A stretch of 64,000 bases of DNA from Ancistrus triradiatus (Eukaryota > Chordata > Actinopteri > Siluriformes > Loricariidae), in the NCBI GenBank assembly GCA_025084515.1, contig JAJAGP010000545.1, forward strand, positions 124,001-188,000, read 5' to 3'. The notes beneath the pieces were generated by a model. The model worked only from the letters and a program-made list of their open reading frames with translations. It was not told the origin of the DNA and did not search any database. A program made the position numbers and the translations under genes. Shown here piece after piece: positions 22,520-34,500 of this stretch; the stretch's first letter is position 1; each line of letters starts with the position of its first letter.

Positions 22520-23702
22520 TTGACCATGCAGTTTCTTAAAATGTTGATAATAGTTGTCCAAAAACTCTACCTGGATGGTAATCAGATATTCCATGAGTGC
22601 ATTTTTTTTTACCACTTTATTGTCCTAGTAACTCATTTGGGATGTATCTTGGTATTCTGGTGTTAATTTTTGGTGACACTACTTTAGTAAATACTATTTC
22701 TGTGTACCTCACAGTGGTAAAGCAGATAATGCTGGTGTTGCACAGCTCTACAGTCCGTGGATTTGGGTATGTTCTTACTGTGTCCCTGATGGTTTCATCC
22801 CTGCTCCTAAAACAGGTCACTAGTGGATTAGGTCTACTTGGTTGCTACTTAGGTCAGTAGTTCCCAACCTTTCTTCCTTTGTTCCTTGGTGCCCCCCTAT
22901 GAGCATCCAAGTAAAGCTGCAGATACTGAAGATGATACTGGAGATGAATGTAACTACACTAATATAATATAAACACAAACAAGAACCATTTGAATTGCAT
23001 TGTGTTCAGTGGTTAGCACTGTTATCTGAGTTCCAGAGACCTGGGTTTGATTCTCAGTCTGGCCCTGCTTGTGGAGTTTTTTCTCCCACATTCAAGATTT
23101 GACGTTTCAAAAGTTTCCTAGTGTGAGTGAGTGGGAATGTGTCTGTGTGCACGCATGTTTAGGGTTGGTTAAAGCCTTGCAGCTTGTCCAAACTGAACCC
23201 ACATTTGAAATACTGTGCACTACATAATGAACAACTCGTAAGAATTTAATCCTGTTGTCTGGCCTTACCTAGAGGAAGATGGGCTCTCAGTTTGAACCTC
23301 TTTCAAGTCTTCTTGCTTATGTTTTTGTGAGAGTTTCTCTTTGCACTCTGTCATCTCTGGATGCTTATTTGATGTCTAGACTCAGTTCCTGTAACTCTGG
23401 TTTATAACAATGTACACTAGTGTTGTAAGGGTTAACTTGTAACTTGGCCTGTATTAGTTTAGACTGTAACAAATGCTGTAGTGGAAATTTCTTTTTAATG
23501 GAAAGAGCACTTAATGTTATCCTTCGTACATCCGACCTTGCTTTATCACTGGGTTTTAAACTGTTGCTTGTACATTTCAAACACAATGCAAAAACTGATT
23601 TAATCTTGTAATATTAATAGAGGTTATTTATTTGCGCCTTTTCGTTACTCAAGGACACTGTACCAAAAACAGCATAAAAATGGCTCTGCCTATCTAGCAC
23701 TG

Positions 23703-24114
23703 TGTCACGCTCGCTGGCCACCACGCCAGCGTCACCTGCCCACGTCACGATCACACGCACCTGCTCCTCATTTCCCTCATCACACCCAAACTCCATTTAA
23801 GCCGCACTCACCTCACCGTCACGGCGGATTATTGATGTTATGTCACTAACACTTACTCCACCGGTCGTGCCCCTACACACCGTCCCTCGTCTCGCGTTCC
23901 TACGCACTCCGTCCGTTCTCCTCCAAGTTCATCCGCGTTCCTCACCTTCCACAGGTTTGTCACGTTTAGTTCACTTCCTTGTTTCTGTTATCCACCCGTT
24001 TTCAGTCCTCGCCTGTTCAGTTCGCTGTGTTTGTTTTCTGTTTGCCAATAAATCACCCCTTTACTTTTGAACCTGCGGTCGTCTCCTGCCTCCCCTCCGG
24101 CTCACGCCGTTACA
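23703..24114 (+). repeat. 5' LTR (412 bases)
   Basis: TGTCACG...CGTTACA. It has an AATAAA at 24047-24052 and a TTTAAG at about 23793 that might act as a TATA-like core. It differs from the 3' LTR by six substitutions and no indels. Confidence 0.9.
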
Positions 24115-24129
24115 GAATAATCCGCCGCT

Positions 24130-24681
24130 ATGGAGACGGCAGGTTCTTTTGATTTTTCTTTTCCCTTCGGCCGTTTCGACGGCAATCCTGCCACCTGCCG
24201 GCCGTTCGTGGAATGGTGCGGGCAGTATTTTCATCACGTCCCCTTTGACTCCGAATATGCCAAAATCTCGTTTCTAGTTCTCCATCTCACCGATGAAGCC
24301 CTAATCTGGGCCACCCAGCTGTGGCCAATACTCAAGGCAGGAACCTCGCAGCAGTTCCTGGAGATGCTTGAGTTTGGCTTTGGCTCTCCATGGAGCTGCA
24401 CGGGCAGTAAAACCGCGGCTCTTGAGCCCATTCGCCCTGTCCGGCCGGCTCTGGTTGGTCAAATGCTGGATCCCCAGCTCACCACCAGCCGGACCAGTGT
24501 CGTCAAATGCCGGCGGACTCGTAGAACGTCCGGTGGCGCGGTTTCTACCTCCTCTAAGTCCGTGTTAGGGCCCTCAGTCCCCACGGTAGCACGGTTAGCG
24601 CCGCCGATTCCTGCACCTTTGCTACACAGACGGTCACGTCACCCACTCACTTCGTGCCCACTCCCGTGTCTCGATCAGTAG
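24130..24681 (+). pseudogene. gag-like frame of the non-autonomous LTR element
   Basis: The frame starts 16 bases after the 5' LTR. The N-terminal ~85 residues contain DFSFPFGRFDGNPATC, ISFLVLHLTDEALIWAT and SQQFLEMLEFGFG, the sort of capsid-like sequence seen in gypsy gag proteins (small hydrophobic helices, 'F.LV..L.D.AL.WA'). After about residue 90 it becomes Pro/Ser/Arg-rich and probably out of frame, since the repeat-coding frame at 24654-25427 is a different one. No CCHC motif was seen. I infer a relic or minimal Gag. Confidence 0.65.
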
Positions 24682-25427
24682 TTCCGGTGGCTGCCCCCAG
24701 GGCGTCTGCACTCCCAGTGGCTGCATCCGGGTCGACGGAGGCCTTTCTGGGGGCCACATCCTCGACGGAGGCCTTTCTAAAGGCCGCTTCCTCGACAGAG
24801 ATCCGTCCGGAGAACACCTCCTCCACGGAAACCGATCCACTGACTGTCTTCTCTGCTGTCAAGCATCACGTCGTCGACTCTGCTGTCAGGCATCACGTCG
24901 CTGACTCTGCTGTCAAGCATCACGTCGTCGACTCTGCTGTCAAGCATCACGTCATCGACTCTGCTGTCAAGCATCCCGTCGTCGACTCTGCTCTCAAGCA
25001 TCCCGTCGTCGACTCTGCTCTCAAGCATCCCGTCCACGGCTCTGCTCTCCAGCATCCCGTCCACGGCTCTGCTCTCCAGCATCCCGTCCACGGCTCTGCT
25101 CTCCAGCATCCCGTCCATGGCTCTGCTCTCCAGCATCCCATCCACGGCTCTGCTCTCCAGCATCCCGTCCACGGCTCTGCTCTCCAGCATCCCGTCCACG
25201 GCTCTGCTCTCCAGCATCCCGTCCACGGCACTGCTGTCAGCATCCCGTCGTTCGACTCTGCTGTCAAGCATCCCGTCGTCGACTCTGCTGTCAAGCATTC
25301 CCGTCGTCGGATCTGCTGTCAAGTATCCCGTCGTCGACTCTGGCTGTCAAGCATCCCCGTCGTCGACTCTGCTGTCAAGGCATCCGGGTCGACTCTGATG
25401 TCAAGCCTCACGTCGTCGTCGACTTGA
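24654..25427 (+). CDS. Repeat-protein frame of the LTR element (257 aa)
   Basis: This open frame first has four short repeats around SSTEAFLKAA (about 11 residues each, 24720-24840). It then has about 16 in-frame 9-residue units from 24848: DSAVKHHVV, DSALKHPVV, GSALQHPVH and close variants. After about 25290 single-base indels destroy the frame. The repeats are His-rich with no cysteine and no predicted membrane segment. No function is assigned. It may be the C-terminal part of the gag-like protein, connected through a frameshift, or simply noncoding filler with an open frame. Confidence 0.4.
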   Translation: MPTPVSRSVVPVAAPRASALPVAASGSTEAFLGATSSTEAFLKAASSTEIRPENTSSTETDPLTVFSAVKHHVVDSAVRHHVADSAVKHHVVDSAVKHHVIDSAVKHPVVDSALKHPVVDSALKHPVHGSALQHPVHGSALQHPVHGSALQHPVHGSALQHPIHGSALQHPVHGSALQHPVHGSALQHPVHGTAVSIPSFDSAVKHPVVDSAVKHSRRRICCQVSRRRLWLSSIPVVDSAVKASGSTLMSSLTSSST

Positions 25428-26295
25428 TATAAGCACCACGTCGTCCACGGACTCTGCCTTCAAGCACCACGTCCATCCACGACTCTGCCTCCACGACACC
25501 CGTCGTCGTCGACTCTCTGCTCTCAAGCCACCACTTCGTCCACGACGCTGCTCTCAAGCACCACTCGTCCACGACTCTGTCTCAAGCACCACGTCGTCCA
25601 CGACTCTGCTCTCAAGCACCATGTCGTCCACGGACTCCGCTCTGGAGGTCTCACGTCGTCCACGGACTACGCTCTTGCCGAGCCTAGTCGTCGACACCGC
25701 TCTGAGACCACAACGTCGTCGGACACCGCTCTGCGGCCAACACGTCGTCGACACCGCTCTGCGGACCACACGTCGTGACTCGCTCTGCAGGCCACACGTC
25801 GTAGGCTCTGCTGGGCAAAGCATCGCCGCTCGCCTCTGTGGCAAGCATCGCCGCCTAGCCTCGCTGGCAAGCATCGCCGGCCTCGCTCTCTGGCAAGCAT
25901 CGCCGCCTCGTCGTCTCTGCTGTCGAGCATGCAGCCTCGTCGTCTCTGCTGTGACAGGCCGCCTCGTCGTCCTGCTTCGACGCATGGCCGCCTCGTCGTC
26001 TCTGCTGTCGAGCATGGCGCCTCGTCGTCTCTGCTGTCGCGCATGGCCGCCTCGTCGTTTCTGCTGTCGAGCATCGTAGCCTCGTCGTCTTGCTGTTCAA
26101 GATGGTGCCTCGTCGTCTCTGCTCTCAAAGCATCGCTCGTCGACTCTGCTCTCAAGCATCGCTCGTCGACTCTGCTCTCAAGCATCGCATCGTCGGACTC
26201 TGCTCTCAGCATCGCCTCGTCGACTTTCTCTCAGCATCGCCTCGCGACCTGCTTCAAGCAATCGCCTCGTCGACTCTGGCTCTCAAGCGGCGCTT
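24848..26295. repeat. 27-base minisatellite, ordered then degenerate
   Basis: The unit is close to 'tctgctgtcaagcatcac' plus 'gtcgtcgac'. The first ~16 units are regular. A homogeneous block near 25030-25230 uses 'tctgctctccagcatcccg' plus 'tccacggc'. From about 25290 to 26295 units of the same words (ctctgct.tcaagcatcgc, cgtcgtc) continue with irregular length and many one-base insertions or losses. The long open frames on both strands here are by-products of the 27-base period. Confidence 0.9.
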
Positions 26296-26441
26296 CATCG
26301 GTGGCCTCCACGCGCCAAACGCCGACTGTTGGCGGTCCCCTCCTAGGGTCCGCCCGGCGAGGAGACCCCCCGAGACAGGACTGCGACCGGGGGGCTCTTT
26401 CTGGAGTCCTAGCTCCGTCTCGGACTCCTTGGGGGGGGCTC

Positions 26442-26853
26442 TGTCACGCTCGCTGGCCACCACGCCAGCGTCACCTGCCCACGTCACGATCACACGCACC
26501 TGCTCCTCATTTCCCTCATCACACCCACACTCCATTTAAGCCGCACTCACCTCACTGTCACGGCAGATTATTGATGTTATGTCACTAACACTTACTCCAC
26601 CGGTCGTGCCCCTACACACCGTCCCTCGTCTCGCGTTCCTACGCACTCCGTCCGTTCTCCTCCAAGTTCGTCCGCGTTCCTCACCTTCCACAGGTTTGTC
26701 ACGTTTAGTTCACTTCCTTGTTTCTGTTATCCACCCGTTTTCAGTCCTCGCCTGTTCAGTTCGCTGTGTTTGTTTTCTGTTTGCCAATAAATCACCCCTT
26801 TACTTTTGAACCTGCGTTCGTCTCCTGCTTCCCCTCCGGCTCACGCCGTTACA
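26442..26853 (+). repeat. 3' LTR (412 bases)
   Basis: Same length as the 5' LTR, with six substitutions. AATAAA at 26786-26791 would be the element's cleavage signal. It is preceded by the G8 tract and 'ctc'. Confidence 0.9.
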
Positions 26854-27640
26854 CACTGTTGGTCTCTTGTCTACACTCCTTGTTCAAAAACTGCTTAGTG
26901 TAATTGTAAGTCACTCTGGATAAGCGTGTCTGCTAAGTGCCAAAAATGAATGACTAATTTAAACATTGTTTTGGAATAGTGTAAATTCGATATATCCCAT
27001 TGAGATTCTAATGGTCATGTGTCCAGCTCCAGCTGATGCACAGCCCTTTTTTAAACTTTGTAAACATTCACTCGATTTGCTTTGATGAGACTCCAGTTTG
27101 TGTTTGCTATTGATTTGGTTCCAACGTCACCTGTTGTCTTTAAAACCAGTTCCACCTCATTGACTATCCATGTAGGTCAGTCTGCATGCATTATAAACCT
27201 CCTTACATACTTAATACATTAACCCTAAACAAAACAGGCTTTTCTTTTATTCTCATGAACTGGAGACCAGTCATTCATTCATTCCTTGTTGGTACCTGCT
27301 TATTCAATTCGACGTCAAGGGGGGCCAGGGTCTATCAAGCACCACTGGGCACAAGGCATTAAACTTGATGCAATCAGTGACTTTCCACTGAAAATGATTA
27401 CTCTAGCTTCTTAATGCTACACCTACCTATAACCTCAGGAACAATAATACACATTTTTGGCTCTGTTGTTTTTCAAAAGAAAGTCACAAAAGGACCCTTT
27501 CCATGTGAGGTTAATATGGAATTGGGAGGAGTTTTGTTTGTGATGTAATGGAGCTGATTGGGTAATACATATGGGACTGGATTGTGGTTGTGATGTAATG
27601 GATCTTTTTAATGGTATTATAAGAGATTTTGGTTATGGTA

Positions 27641-28093
27641 CAGTGGTGCTTGAAAGTTTGTGTACCCTTTAAAATTTTCTATATTTCTGCATAAATATGA
27701 CATAAACATCATCAGATTTTCACACAAGTCCTAAAAGTAGATAAAGAGAACCCAGTTAAACAAATGAAACGAAAATATTATACTTGGTCATTTATTTATT
27801 GAGGAAAACGATCCAATATTACATATTAGTGACTGGCAAAACTATGTCAACCTCTAGGATTAGCAGTTAATTTGAAGGTGAAATTAGAGTCAGGTGTTTT
27901 CAACCAATGGGATGACAATCAGGTGTGAGGGGGCACCCTGTTTTATTTAAAGGACAGGGATCTATCAAAGTCTGCTCTTCACAACACATGTTTGTGAAAG
28001 TGTGTCATGGCATGAACAAAAGAGATTTCTGAGAACCTCAGAAAAAGAGTTGTTGATGCTCAGAAAGCTGGAAAAGGTTACAAAACCATCTCC
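27641..28093 (+). mobile_element. Tc1-A left end in R3
   Basis: Preceded by TA at 27639-27640. It corresponds base for base, with scattered changes, to 17383-17830. The transposase start codon is altered in context ('tcatggcatgaac'), which gives a stop immediately after the ATG. Confidence 0.88.
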
Positions 28094-30282
28094 TTGACCA
28101 TGCAGTTTGTTAAAATGGTGATAAATGTTGCCCCAAAACCCCACCTGGATGGTAATCGGATATTCCATGAGTACCTTTTTTTTTACCTCCATATTGTCCT
28201 AGTATCTCATTTGGGATGCATCTTGGTATTCTGGTGTTAATTTTTGGTGACACAAATTTGGTAAACATTATTTCTGTGTACCTCACAGTGGTAAAGCAGA
28301 TATTGCTGGTGTTACACAGCTCTACAGTCCGTGGATTTGGGTATGTTCTTACTGTGTATCTGATGGTTTCATCCCTGCTCCTAAAACAGGTCACTCTAGT
28401 GGATTAGGTCTACTAGGTTGCTACTTAGGTCAGTAGTTCCCAACCTTTTTCCTTTGTTCCTCGGTACCCCCCCCCCCCCCCCCATGAGTAACCAAGGAAA
28501 GTTGCAGATACTGAAGATGATACTGGAGATGAATGTAACTACACTAATATAATATAAACACAAACAAGAACCATTTGAATTGCATTGTGTTCAGTGGTTA
28601 GCACTGTTATCTGAGTTCCAGAGACCTGGGTTTGATTCTCAGTCTGGCCCTGCTTGTGGAGTTTTTTCTCCCACATTCAAGATTTGACGTTTCAAAAGTT
28701 TCCTAGTGTGAGTGAGTGGGAATGTGTCTGTGTGCGCGCATGTTTAGGGTTGGTTAAAGCCTTGCAGCTTGTCCAAACTGAACCCACATTTGAAATTCTG
28801 TGCACTACATAGTGAACAACTCGTAAGAATTTAATCCTGTTGTCTGGCCTTACCTAGAGGAAGATGGGCTCTCAGTTTGAACCTCTTTCAAGTCTTCTTG
28901 CTTATGTTTTTGTGAGAGTTTCTCTTTGCACTCTGTCATCTCTGGATGCTTATTTGATGTCTAGACTCAGTTCCTGTAACTCTGGTTTTAACAATGTACA
29001 CTAGTTGTTGTAAGGGTTAACTTGTAACTTGGCCTGTATTAGTTTAGACTGTAACAAATGCTGTACTGGAAATTTTCTTTTTAATGGAAAGAGCACTTAA
29101 TGTTATCCTTCGTACATCCGAACCTTGCTTTATTATGGGTTTTTAAACTGTTGCTTGTACATTTGACTACACATGCAAACAAAACTTAATTTAATCTTGT
29201 AATATTAATAGAGGTTATTATTTGTGCCTTTTCGTTTTACTCAAGGACACTGTACCAAAAACAGCATTTAAAAAAACTGGCTCTGCCTATCTAGTCACGT
29301 TGTTCTCTGTTTACACCCCTTGTTCAAAAACTGCTTAGCGTACATTGTAAGGCACTCTGGATAAGCGTGTCTGCTAAGTGCCAAAAATGAATGACTAATT
29401 TAAACATTGTTTTGGAATAGTGTAAATTCGATATATCCCATTGAGATTCTAATGGTCATGTGTCCAGCTCCAGCTGGTGCACAGCCCTTTTTTAAACTTT
29501 GTAAACATTCACTCGATTTGCTTTGATGAGACTCCAGTTTGTGTTTGCTATTGATTTGGTTCCAACGTCACCTGTTGTTTTTAAAACCAGTTCTACCTCA
29601 TTGACTATCCATGTAGGTCAGTCTGCATGCATTATAAACCTCCTTACATACTTCATACATTAACCCTAAACAAAACAGGCTTTTCTTTTATTCTCATGAA
29701 CTGGAGACCAGTCATTCATTCAGTCCTTGTTGGTACCTGCTTATTCACTTCGACGTCAAGGGGGGCCAGGGTGTATCAAGCACCACTGGGCACAAGGCGT
29801 TAAACTTGGACAGGGTGCCAGTCCATTGCAGGGCAGATGCACACATACACAAAATTCTTGGTAAACATATTAAACATATGTGTTGGGGACTTTCCATTGA
29901 AAATGATTACTCTAGCTTCTTAATGCTACACCTAACTGTAACCTCAGGAACAATAATACACACTTTTCGCTCTGTTGGTTTTTTATAAGAAAGTCACAAA
30001 ACGACCCTTTCCATTTGAGGTTAATATGGAATTGGGAGGAGTTATGTTTGTGATGTAATGGAGCTGATTGGGCAATACATATGGGACTGGATTGTGGTTG
30101 TGATGTAATGGATCTTTTTAATGGTTATGGTACAGTGGTGCTGGAAAGTTTGTGAACCCTTTAGAATTTTCTATATTTCTGCATAAATATGACCTAAAAC
30201 ATCATCAGATTTTCACACAAGCCCTAAAAATAGATAAAGATAACCCAGTAAAACAAATGACATGAAAATATTATCCTTGGTC

Positions 30283-30290
<8 letters not shown>
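28094..30290. repeat. 2.4-kb tandem unit R4, right end replaced by AT tract
   Basis: Same order as R1 and R3, with a C17 run at 28467-28483 and an extra ~60 bases around 29809-29875 (cagggtgccagtccattgca) absent from the other units. Tc1-A begins at 30133 but is lost at 30290, where an (AT)n tract takes over. This is the right edge of the array. Confidence 0.88.
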
Positions 30291-30356
<66 letters not shown>

Positions 30357-30380
30357 GTATGTGTGTGTGTGTGTGTGTGT
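30290..30380. repeat. (AT)n followed by (GT)n
   Basis: About 30 AT dinucleotides (30290-30350), a short 'gtatatgtat' link, then ten GT (30361-30380). The tract marks the end of the tandem array. Confidence 0.95.
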
Positions 30381-31326
30381 TTGCTTGTTTAGTACATTTT
30401 ACTAAATCAATTGGAACACAGCATTTAGCTAGGTAACAATAACATTATTTTCAGCGTTGGTTGTCATGACAACGTTGTTTACTGTTTTTAGCATAGCTAC
30501 CTTGCTAGCTAGATCTTTCTGAAAGTTACAGGTCACTTCCAATCAACTCTCGATAAAAAAAAGTAGTGCACTACCTAGGGTGCAGAAAACGTAACTTCAT
30601 AAGATACCTATAGTGCGTATGTTCTGATGAGAGAGCTATTTGATAGCCAGTCTAAGTGGATTTAGTGCCTTATCTCACTGCATTACTTATACTGTCGATA
30701 AAATCGTTTTTTACATCGTTTCTAACATTAGAATAACGCTTTAAGTAATCAGATTTGAATTAGCTAGCTTTCATATGGATACATCCCCAATAGCTCCTTA
30801 GTGAGACGTGGTGCACTAGGATACATGTGTGTGTGCAAAGAACATTGAGTGGATTAGTGTTTAATCTACTAAAAGAATTAGTAGATAATTCTTGCTATCT
30901 GCTTAGTTCATCTTGACTTAAAGGCATTAAAGTCGAAGTTTAGCTAGCGAATATGCTATTCGTTTTATGACCATATAATTTAGTATGCAGTCACTAAAGT
31001 CCCCAAAAAAGTTGGGTGTGGTTGTTAATGTACACCCTGGGAAGTGAGAAAGATATAAGATAATAATGTATACACAGAAGAACCTAATAGATAGATAGAT
31101 AAATGTGACTTATATATGTCAATAACTTCCGAACCGATTCTACTTTAAAATGAAGGACTAATCTCAAACTGACGCCTTAGGGACCATCTAGTGCACTAGA
31201 TATGCTGTGGAGGAGCTGACTCCTTATTCTTGCGTAGTGCGCATGTGCAGTGAGCATTGGAGTGATTACGGACAGCGCCTTTTGGTACCGTGCGCTTGAC
31301 ATAACGGGGCAGAGCCGCTCAGACCA
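30381..31326. other. Upstream spacer of Ly6 gene 1; nothing else seen
   Basis: About 0.95 kb of apparently unique AT-rich sequence between the repeat array and the gene 1 promoter. It is the likeliest place for proximal regulatory sites, but none could be named. Confidence 0.5.
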
Positions 31327-31345
31327 GGGCGGGTCTGTCTATAAA
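31327..31345 (+). promoter_or_regulatory. Core promoter of Ly6 gene 1 (GC box and TATA box)
   Basis: GGGCGG at 31327-31332 is followed by TATAAA at 31340-31345. Transcription would start near 31370, leaving a ~80-base leader without an upstream ATG before the start codon at 31452. Predicted from sequence and spacing only. Confidence 0.65.
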
Positions 31346-31451
31346 TTCTAGCGGATCTCTGGTCATTGCGCTTAGTCTGCTGGACATAAACGGTGTTTAC
31401 ACCTGAGAAAAACTCCAACCTAGTGGAAAAAAACTCTTTACAGCTACAAAC

Positions 31452-31503
31452 ATGAACAAAATCCTTCTGGGCATCTTTGCGGTGACTATGTGCTTCGCAC
31501 TCG
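31452..31503 (+). CDS. Gene 1 exon 1 (coding part)
   Basis: Encodes residues 1-17 and the first base of codon 18. It is followed by the donor GTAAGT at 31504. Confidence 0.88.
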
Positions 31504-34500
31504 GTAAGTAAATACTAAAACACCTGCTTTATGTGGTGTTTGTATTTTGTTTCTTAACTTACACTATAATAGAAGTTTAAAATATGATTTATATTATGTG
31601 TTATACGTTATACACCATGCCATTAAACAGAGTTAATTATTGTTGAATTAACTATATGTAGTATGTCCTAAACTTTTATTATACTTTAATGCTGTTTAAA
31701 AGGCGCAATTTTTATCTATAGTGTCAAATGTCTTTGAAAAGATGCATAGATGTATAGTGTTTGCATTTATTGTGCGTTATATTTTGTTTATTTACTTTTA
31801 AATATTACCGAACAACTCCTTATATAAAAACTGGCTTAAAAAACAACAACAGCAACAAAAGTTTACCATCTGCGTGCATTACGTTTGTTGCTTTACACTC
31901 ATGGAATTAAGTTTTATCAATAGTAATAGTAAAGATTTGTTTTTTGTTTTGTTTTTTTAAAGTAGCTGCTTTAACTCTAAACCATACTTACCCATTCTTA
32001 TTTCATATTTATTGACAGTTTTTTTTATTTCATTATGCACTTAAAATGTATGGTGTAAACAGTAGTATTGCATAAGTCTTTTAAATCTTAGTGTCCTACA
32101 TATTAATCATCTGGCATTCCATTTTTTTAACGTTTTCTGTTATAAAACAGATTAGAGAGCTATGACAGAATGCCTTAAAAGGAGATTATGAATAAATAAC
32201 AAAGAGGGAGGATCCTCAATTAGGGTTACGCCTCACAATTTGTCTGAGAAGTCATTTTAAACGTCATGCCAGTCATGCCATTTTCTGTTATTCACCATAA
32301 TGCCTATTCTACTGACCAACTATAATAAGCCAAACAACACCCTCTGCATGCCCTGTTCTTTAATAGCCTACACAAATGCCCTCTTTCCGTTACTCGTGTG
32401 TGGGTGTCGCACAGTTTGTGGCCTGGATAGCAGAAAACAATTCTGATTCAGTCATTAGCTATGTGTCGAAAGATAAGCGGACTCTCCCTGTTCTGCGAAG
32501 TAATAGTATACGTCAGTGCTCCACTATTAAACTTTTTAACATTAACCGCTGCTTCTTAAGTGTCAAGCCAGTAAGACCTGTTTTCATGTAATGATACGAA
32601 ATTCTGCAGAAAACGTTTACCCACAAATACACAAACATATGACTCATCAGATCTAATCTATGGTTTTACAAACAGATTATGAATTCAGTTAAGTATTCGA
32701 ATTTGACCTAAGCTTTACAAACCTTAAAGTATGAGACACATAAACAAGAACTATTATACCAACAGACCAATGTCAAATATAAGACGTATTATATAAGATG
32801 AGATCAAATGTGAGGGAGATAACACCAAAATCAACCAACTACCAGACATATTAGTCCAGACATGATGTAGTTGTGACCAAAATTGAAATACATTTGACTA
32901 AAATAAGCCCTATTTGACCAAACAGCCCGATGTCAACAAAAAGCAAAGCATAATGTACACAGTGTTACATAAACACACCCAGGACCTCAGGCACTTCTGT
33001 TCCCAGCAGCTGACTCTTACCACTGAGCCAATGATGCTGCCCCAAAGACCACATATGAGAGGACTTGCATGCAGTCAGAGCATTTAATACAAATGTTGCC
33101 AGTTAGACCAACTAAAGCAAATGTGAGATACATCTGACCACATTTAAACACAACAGAACAAAGGAACAAAACATGAGATATATTTGTTCAAATATGGCAC
33201 TGTTTAGACTGAAACACAATGAACAAAAACATTGAGAGCTATATGACCCACAGATCAATTGTGTCACCAGTTAAACCTATTTTGACACATTATGTAAAGC
33301 ATCATACACAACCAGAGACTCAATAGGCCAAACGTCAGCCCATACATGAGACACTTAAGACCACATATGAACAGATTAGAATCTGTATGATACAGACTAG
33401 ACCATAATAGACCGACTGCAAGTCACATGTTGTAGTGTAGACCACAATTCAGGCATGTTAGACTACAAAAGAGATCTATTAACAAACAGATGTCACCCAT
33501 TATGTCAACAGAGAGGAATTACAAACAAAATGAGCAAACAAGAGCCTCATTACACCAAAGATGATACCAAATAGACCAAATATAAGATATATTAACTAGC
33601 AGTCATAGAATGGATTACAGAAATATTGGCCAACTATGAGACTTTTTTATCTATATAACGCATAGTTATGAGTTAAAACTCATACACAGACCATATCTAA
33701 GACTAATTACACTAAATAGACCAGATACATCCAGTTTGAGGTGGATCAATTATGAATCACATTACACCAAAATGGTAATCTGAGACTAAGTAGGTCTGAT
33801 GGACCACGTAAGACCGTAGAACGTCCATAGATGAGACGCATAACACGAGGTAAGGCATGCAGTAGATCTGATTGACCAAATTTAAGGCACACTGGACTTA
33901 ACCGATGCAGTATGAGACCAAATCAACTAATAATGGGATACTTTAACTAACTTGACTACATATAATATTGATTGGGTCAAAGTAGACGATATATTACCCA
34001 AATATGGCCAAGTAGACATAATATGAGATGCATTAGACCAGATAAGAGACAAATATGAGCTTCTTTGTGCTCTTCTACATAAAAGGTAATACTTTTACCC
34101 AGATTTGCAGAAATCCAGCTGCAGTATGGTTTTGAATAAGCTCAGGCCAGTAAGTGAGGCATGAGCATGAAACGCACACGAAATCCTCAAATTACAGCTT
34201 TTGCATGACTGTACTCGTTCTGTCTGAAGTAGTTTGTCTTATTCGCGAAATGTAAATCCAAAGTAGGCGAGAGAGAGAGAGAGAGCGCGAGCATGTGGCG
34301 TATCATCACTCAGTCAGTTTTAAAATATCCTGCTTCAGTTATGGAAAAAATGTTACACACAAGCTGTTCCGAAATACAAATGAACTGCACAAACCAGAGT
34401 AAATAGGAACCGAGCTGGAGGCTATGAGTCAGCATTTGTATGCGTACTTTTTTGTTTAAGCTTAATTATATATAAGATTCAAACAAGTGAAGGAAATGAA

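Larger units (their letters stand above)
23703..26853 (+). mobile_element. Non-autonomous LTR retrotransposon with coding minisatellite
   Basis: Bounded by the 5-base duplication CACTG (23698-23702 and 26854-26858). Two 412-base LTRs (23703-24114 and 26442-26853) start TGTCAC and end GTTACA and differ at six positions by eye, so the insertion is recent. A G8 polypurine tract (26431-26438) precedes the 3' LTR. The interior (24115-26441) has a gag-like frame and then a long 27-base minisatellite. There is no protease, reverse transcriptase, RNase H or integrase, so the element needs enzymes from elsewhere. Confidence 0.92.
22520..28093. repeat. 2.4-kb tandem unit R3 with LTR-element insertion
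   Basis: Starts at 'ttgaccatgcagtttctt' and ends in Tc1-A transposase at 28093. Without the 23703-26853 insertion and one duplicated pentamer, the unit is 2418 bases, matching R1 (2416). It includes the tRNA-headed repeat from about 23001 and Tc1-A from 27641. Confidence 0.9.

Noticed and set aside
24130..25427. Host gene encoding a gag-like protein with His-rich repeats
   Set aside because: The frames sit between paired LTRs with a target-site duplication, so they belong to the retroelement.
24777..26212. Long minus-strand frames rich in repeated DGMLESRA-like units
   Set aside because: A 27-base repeat is open in several frames on both strands; these are by-products of the minisatellite.
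24848..26295. Regularly spaced repeats resembling a CRISPR array
   Set aside because: There are no unique spacers; units are contiguous, and the region is inside an LTR element of a eukaryote.
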